Positions 56,662-58,729 of a DNA stretch of 58,729 bases are shown here, in pieces. Within the stretch, counting starts at the first letter, position 1, and each line of letters begins with the position of its first letter. This DNA is from a virus: the IMG/VR virus record IMGVR_UViG_3300035701_000035, positions 1 through 58,729 of that record, one strand, 5' to 3'. Made by a program: the position numbers and the translations under genes. The notes under the pieces are model-generated. The model was given only the letters and a program-made list of their open reading frames with translations, did no database searches and was not told the DNA's origin.

Positions 56662-57678
56662 TTAAGTGTTCCAATATTTTTCACAGGAAAGTATTAATTC
56701 CTTCAAGATATCCTCATTTAATGGGTTCTTCAAGTGTTCCAATACATCGGCTACATTTCTTCCAAGTAAACTATTTGACTTACCATGGTAAATATAACCA
56801 TCCGGCTTACTTATAATATACTTAAAAAAACTGGAATCACGAACAATTGATTTAATTTTTAATGTTTCCATGTCCATATTAACTGCATCAATAAATGTTT
56901 TTGCAGCTCTTTCTTTGTTGGATTCAGCACCATCTCCAGAAATATATCTATCCATGTTTTCATAGATAAGATCTAATGGTGTTGATTTTCTATATTGTGT
57001 ACTGTTTGTATCTACTACTTTAGCAATGTAGAATAACTTAGTACTGTTTTTATCAAATAATTTTTGAAGTTCAGAGTATGCTTTATTTCTAAGTTTTTTG
57101 TACTCAGTTCTAATCATTACTGTTTCTTCTTCTTTATCAAGATAGAATTTAGGTGGAACTGCTTTTGATCTTGCATCATCAAAACTTTTAGCAATCATTG
57201 CAAATCCTCCTGCTTCTATAGCATGAAGTTTAATTCTATCAAAAGGTTTTATTGGATCTAGATATACTGGATCATTACCACAAGCAATATCTATTTTATT
57301 CCAAAATTCTTTATTATTTGGTTGTAGTAATAATACTTTATTCCAAAAATCTTTATCTTCTGGATCAAGAACATTTGCTGCTAGTTCTTTCTCTAATTCA
57401 GATACTGAATATCTTATTTCTTTAATTCGTGCATCTTTTTCTTCTACACCCAATAATTTAATCTCAGGTGCAAATTCATTTAATCCTGTGATGTATCTAA
57501 TTACACCATTATTTTCTAAACATGCAATTTGTTCAGTATGTGTTACTCCATCAAAAAGACTCATACCGTATTCCTCTAATCCTAGATTAGTAGCTTGTTT
57601 GTCAAAGTAAGGTCTTATGGCAATAGATGTTTTTTTAATACTACCTACTCCTACTTCTACCATTGTGAAATTTTCCAT
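56662..57678 (-). CDS. Conserved head-associated protein next to the capsid gene, 338 aa
   Basis: The protein starts MENFTMVEVGVGSIKKTSI and is mixed alpha/beta, with a helical stretch (EKDARIKEIRYSVSELEKEL) near residue 80. No catalytic motif is visible. It lies one gene downstream of the major capsid protein, where crAss-like phages keep a conserved uncharacterised gene. Its A-rich leader AACAACAAAATG follows the capsid terminator, so it likely starts a new transcript. Role unknown; a capsid or assembly protein is likely. Confidence 0.6.
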   Translation of the reverse strand: MENFTMVEVGVGSIKKTSIAIRPYFDKQATNLGLEEYGMSLFDGVTHTEQIACLENNGVIRYITGLNEFAPEIKLLGVEEKDARIKEIRYSVSELEKELAANVLDPEDKDFWNKVLLLQPNNKEFWNKIDIACGNDPVYLDPIKPFDRIKLHAIEAGGFAMIAKSFDDARSKAVPPKFYLDKEEETVMIRTEYKKLRNKAYSELQKLFDKNSTKLFYIAKVVDTNSTQYRKSTPLDLIYENMDRYISGDGAESNKERAAKTFIDAVNMDMETLKIKSIVRDSSFFKYIISKPDGYIYHGKSNSLLGRNVADVLEHLKNPLNEDILKELILSCEKYWNT

Positions 57679-57716
57679 TTTGTTGTTGGTTTTTAATTAT
57701 TGGTTTTTATTTATTT

Positions 57717-57741
57717 AAAAAAGGGAGGGTTGTCCCCTCCC
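57717..57741 (-). terminator. Strong terminator after the major capsid gene
   Basis: On the minus strand a 7-bp GC-rich stem (GGGAGGG/CCCTCCC) with a 5-base loop is followed by six T. It starts 21 bases after the capsid stop codon and should end a highly expressed transcript. Confidence 0.93.
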
Positions 57742-57761
57742 ATTTATGTTATATGTTAATC

Positions 57762-58729
57762 TTAGAATGAACCTCCAGTAACTGGGTTTCTCATAACAAT
57801 TTTCAAAACTTTAGTTGGATCTTTAACCCAAATAGCTGGCATTGTTTGAGACATCATTACACGGTATCCATTGAATTGTCCAGAAGACTGGAATCCTTGA
57901 GTACGTCCCATGTAATCCATTGTTCCATTTTGGTACCACCATTTCAATTGATTATCCCAAGACAATTTCAATAAGAAGATATTGTCATTAGTATTATCAG
58001 TGATATCAAAGATAATGAATGAATAAGAAGATAATGGGAAACCATCAATGATTGGGTTCTCAATATCATTTGTATGAATGTTGTCAAATGCAGGATTCAA
58101 TACAAATTTCACGTTAGCCAAGAATGGAATAACATAAGAAGTGTAAGCAAATCCAAAGTTCAAGTCCATACCTTTACCAGTGATTGCACCAATATCAGCA
58201 GCTTGAATTAAAAGACCTGAAGCAACAGCTTCTCTTTTAATTGCTTCATTTACCATTCTCATTCCACCCATACCTGTTTGAACTACTAGAGAACGTTTAG
58301 GATCTGGACCTTGGAATTCAACTTTACCATTGAAGAAGTTGTAGATCTCTCCACGGAATAAATCCAATGTGAAGTTATTTTTGTTGTAAACTCTTTTGAA
58401 AGAGTTATCCAATTGTCTCCAAAGACCGACAGATAATCTAATATCATCTGGACCATCTTGACGAACTCTACCCCCTTGTCCCCACATTAAGTAAGTCTCA
58501 ATATCCGTTGCAACTTTTGTTAAGTGTGCAGCTTCCATTTGAGTTAAGAATGTTCTAGATAAGTCACCGTTATCAAATGCACGTTTAACTTTATCTTTAC
58601 CCATTACTTTAACCATGTCATCTAAAGATGATACAGCAGGATCCATTTGTTTGTCAAAGTTTCTCCAGATTTCAGTTACAGGAACTGTACCATCTGCATT
58701 CATTCCACCTTTGATCATTAAGTCAGCAC
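57762..58729 (-). CDS. Major capsid protein, HK97-fold type, C-terminal part only
   Basis: The frame is open past the Met at 58718 to the right edge (ADLMIKGGMNADGTVPV), so the N-terminus is missing; 321 codons plus the stop are visible. WRNFDKQMDPAVSSLDDM, LSRTFLTQMEAAHLTKVATD, and the end NPVTGGSF are what I expect for crAss-like capsid proteins of about 500 residues. A strong own terminator supports high expression. The fold is taken from family resemblance, not from a search. Confidence 0.8.
   Translation of the reverse strand, partial: ADLMIKGGMNADGTVPVTEIWRNFDKQMDPAVSSLDDMVKVMGKDKVKRAFDNGDLSRTFLTQMEAAHLTKVATDIETYLMWGQGGRVRQDGPDDIRLSVGLWRQLDNSFKRVYNKNNFTLDLFRGEIYNFFNGKVEFQGPDPKRSLVVQTGMGGMRMVNEAIKREAVASGLLIQAADIGAITGKGMDLNFGFAYTSYVIPFLANVKFVLNPAFDNIHTNDIENPIIDGFPLSSYSFIIFDITDNTNDNIFLLKLSWDNQLKWWYQNGTMDYMGRTQGFQSSGQFNGYRVMMSQTMPAIWVKDPTKVLKIVMRNPVTGGSF

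Noticed and set aside
1-58729. Stop-codon recoding, seen in some crAss-like phages
   Set aside because: TAA, TAG and TGA each end genes at sensible places next to a downstream start, and long genes read through without needing recoding.

Overview
The window is a 58.7-kb block from a tailed phage of the crAss-like type (order Crassvirales or a close relative) that infects a Bacteroidota host. The diagnosis rests on four things. A giant virion RNA polymerase carries the catalytic loop DFDID. Next to it lie very large proteins of the kind crAss-like phages package and eject. A muzzle/stabilisation protein and thin ring proteins form a recognisable tail module. A major capsid protein sits at the right edge. 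The DNA is strongly AT-rich, start codons follow A-rich leaders such as AACAAAATG instead of clear Shine-Dalgarno boxes, and TAA, TAG and TGA all end genes, so the standard code fits (some crAss-like phages recode a stop). No host gene, tRNA, CRISPR array or insertion sequence was seen. No stretch over 300 bases lacks a gene.

Every gene is on the minus strand, so transcription runs from right to left. (1) 58729-55650: the C-terminal part of the major capsid protein with a strong terminator, a conserved head gene, a small basic gene, a GIY-YIG endonuclease and the first of the small basic genes. (2) 55647-53285: a tight row of lysine-rich small proteins that may be internal virion proteins. 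(3) 53281-46240: ring protein, an abundant structural protein, and Cys-rich or fibre-like surface proteins, divided by terminators. (4) 46128-38362: a possible HU/IHF-like protein, two ring/stabilisation proteins and the 1826-residue muzzle protein. (5) 38362-21871: four giant modular proteins built from domains joined by a recurrent short linker. (6) 21813-1: two conserved giant cargo proteins, one with a RecB-type nuclease domain, and the virion RNA polymerase of more than 3729 residues, whose C-terminus lies beyond the left edge.

The most interesting feature is region 5. Six proteins (four giants and two small basic ones) share a motif A-Q-x-G, usually written LPKAQxG, preceded by basic or Gly-Gly residues. 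I count 11 copies in these six proteins and none in the other proteins. Several lie 12-35 residues from an N-terminus, like the capsid-targeting leaders of T4 internal proteins. Others lie between domains. Three of the giants also end in a related C-terminal tag, and one internal junction reads as that C-terminal tag followed directly by the AQxG tag. The simplest reading is a set of virion cargo polyproteins made of fused modules with shared targeting or cleavage sites. Recognisable modules are a SET-type lysine methyltransferase and an HExxH metallopeptidase. The RNA polymerase polypeptide adds a second HExxH zincin, a GNAT-like acetyltransferase motif and an ADP-ribosyltransferase-like end.

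All domain calls were made by eye; no database search was run.
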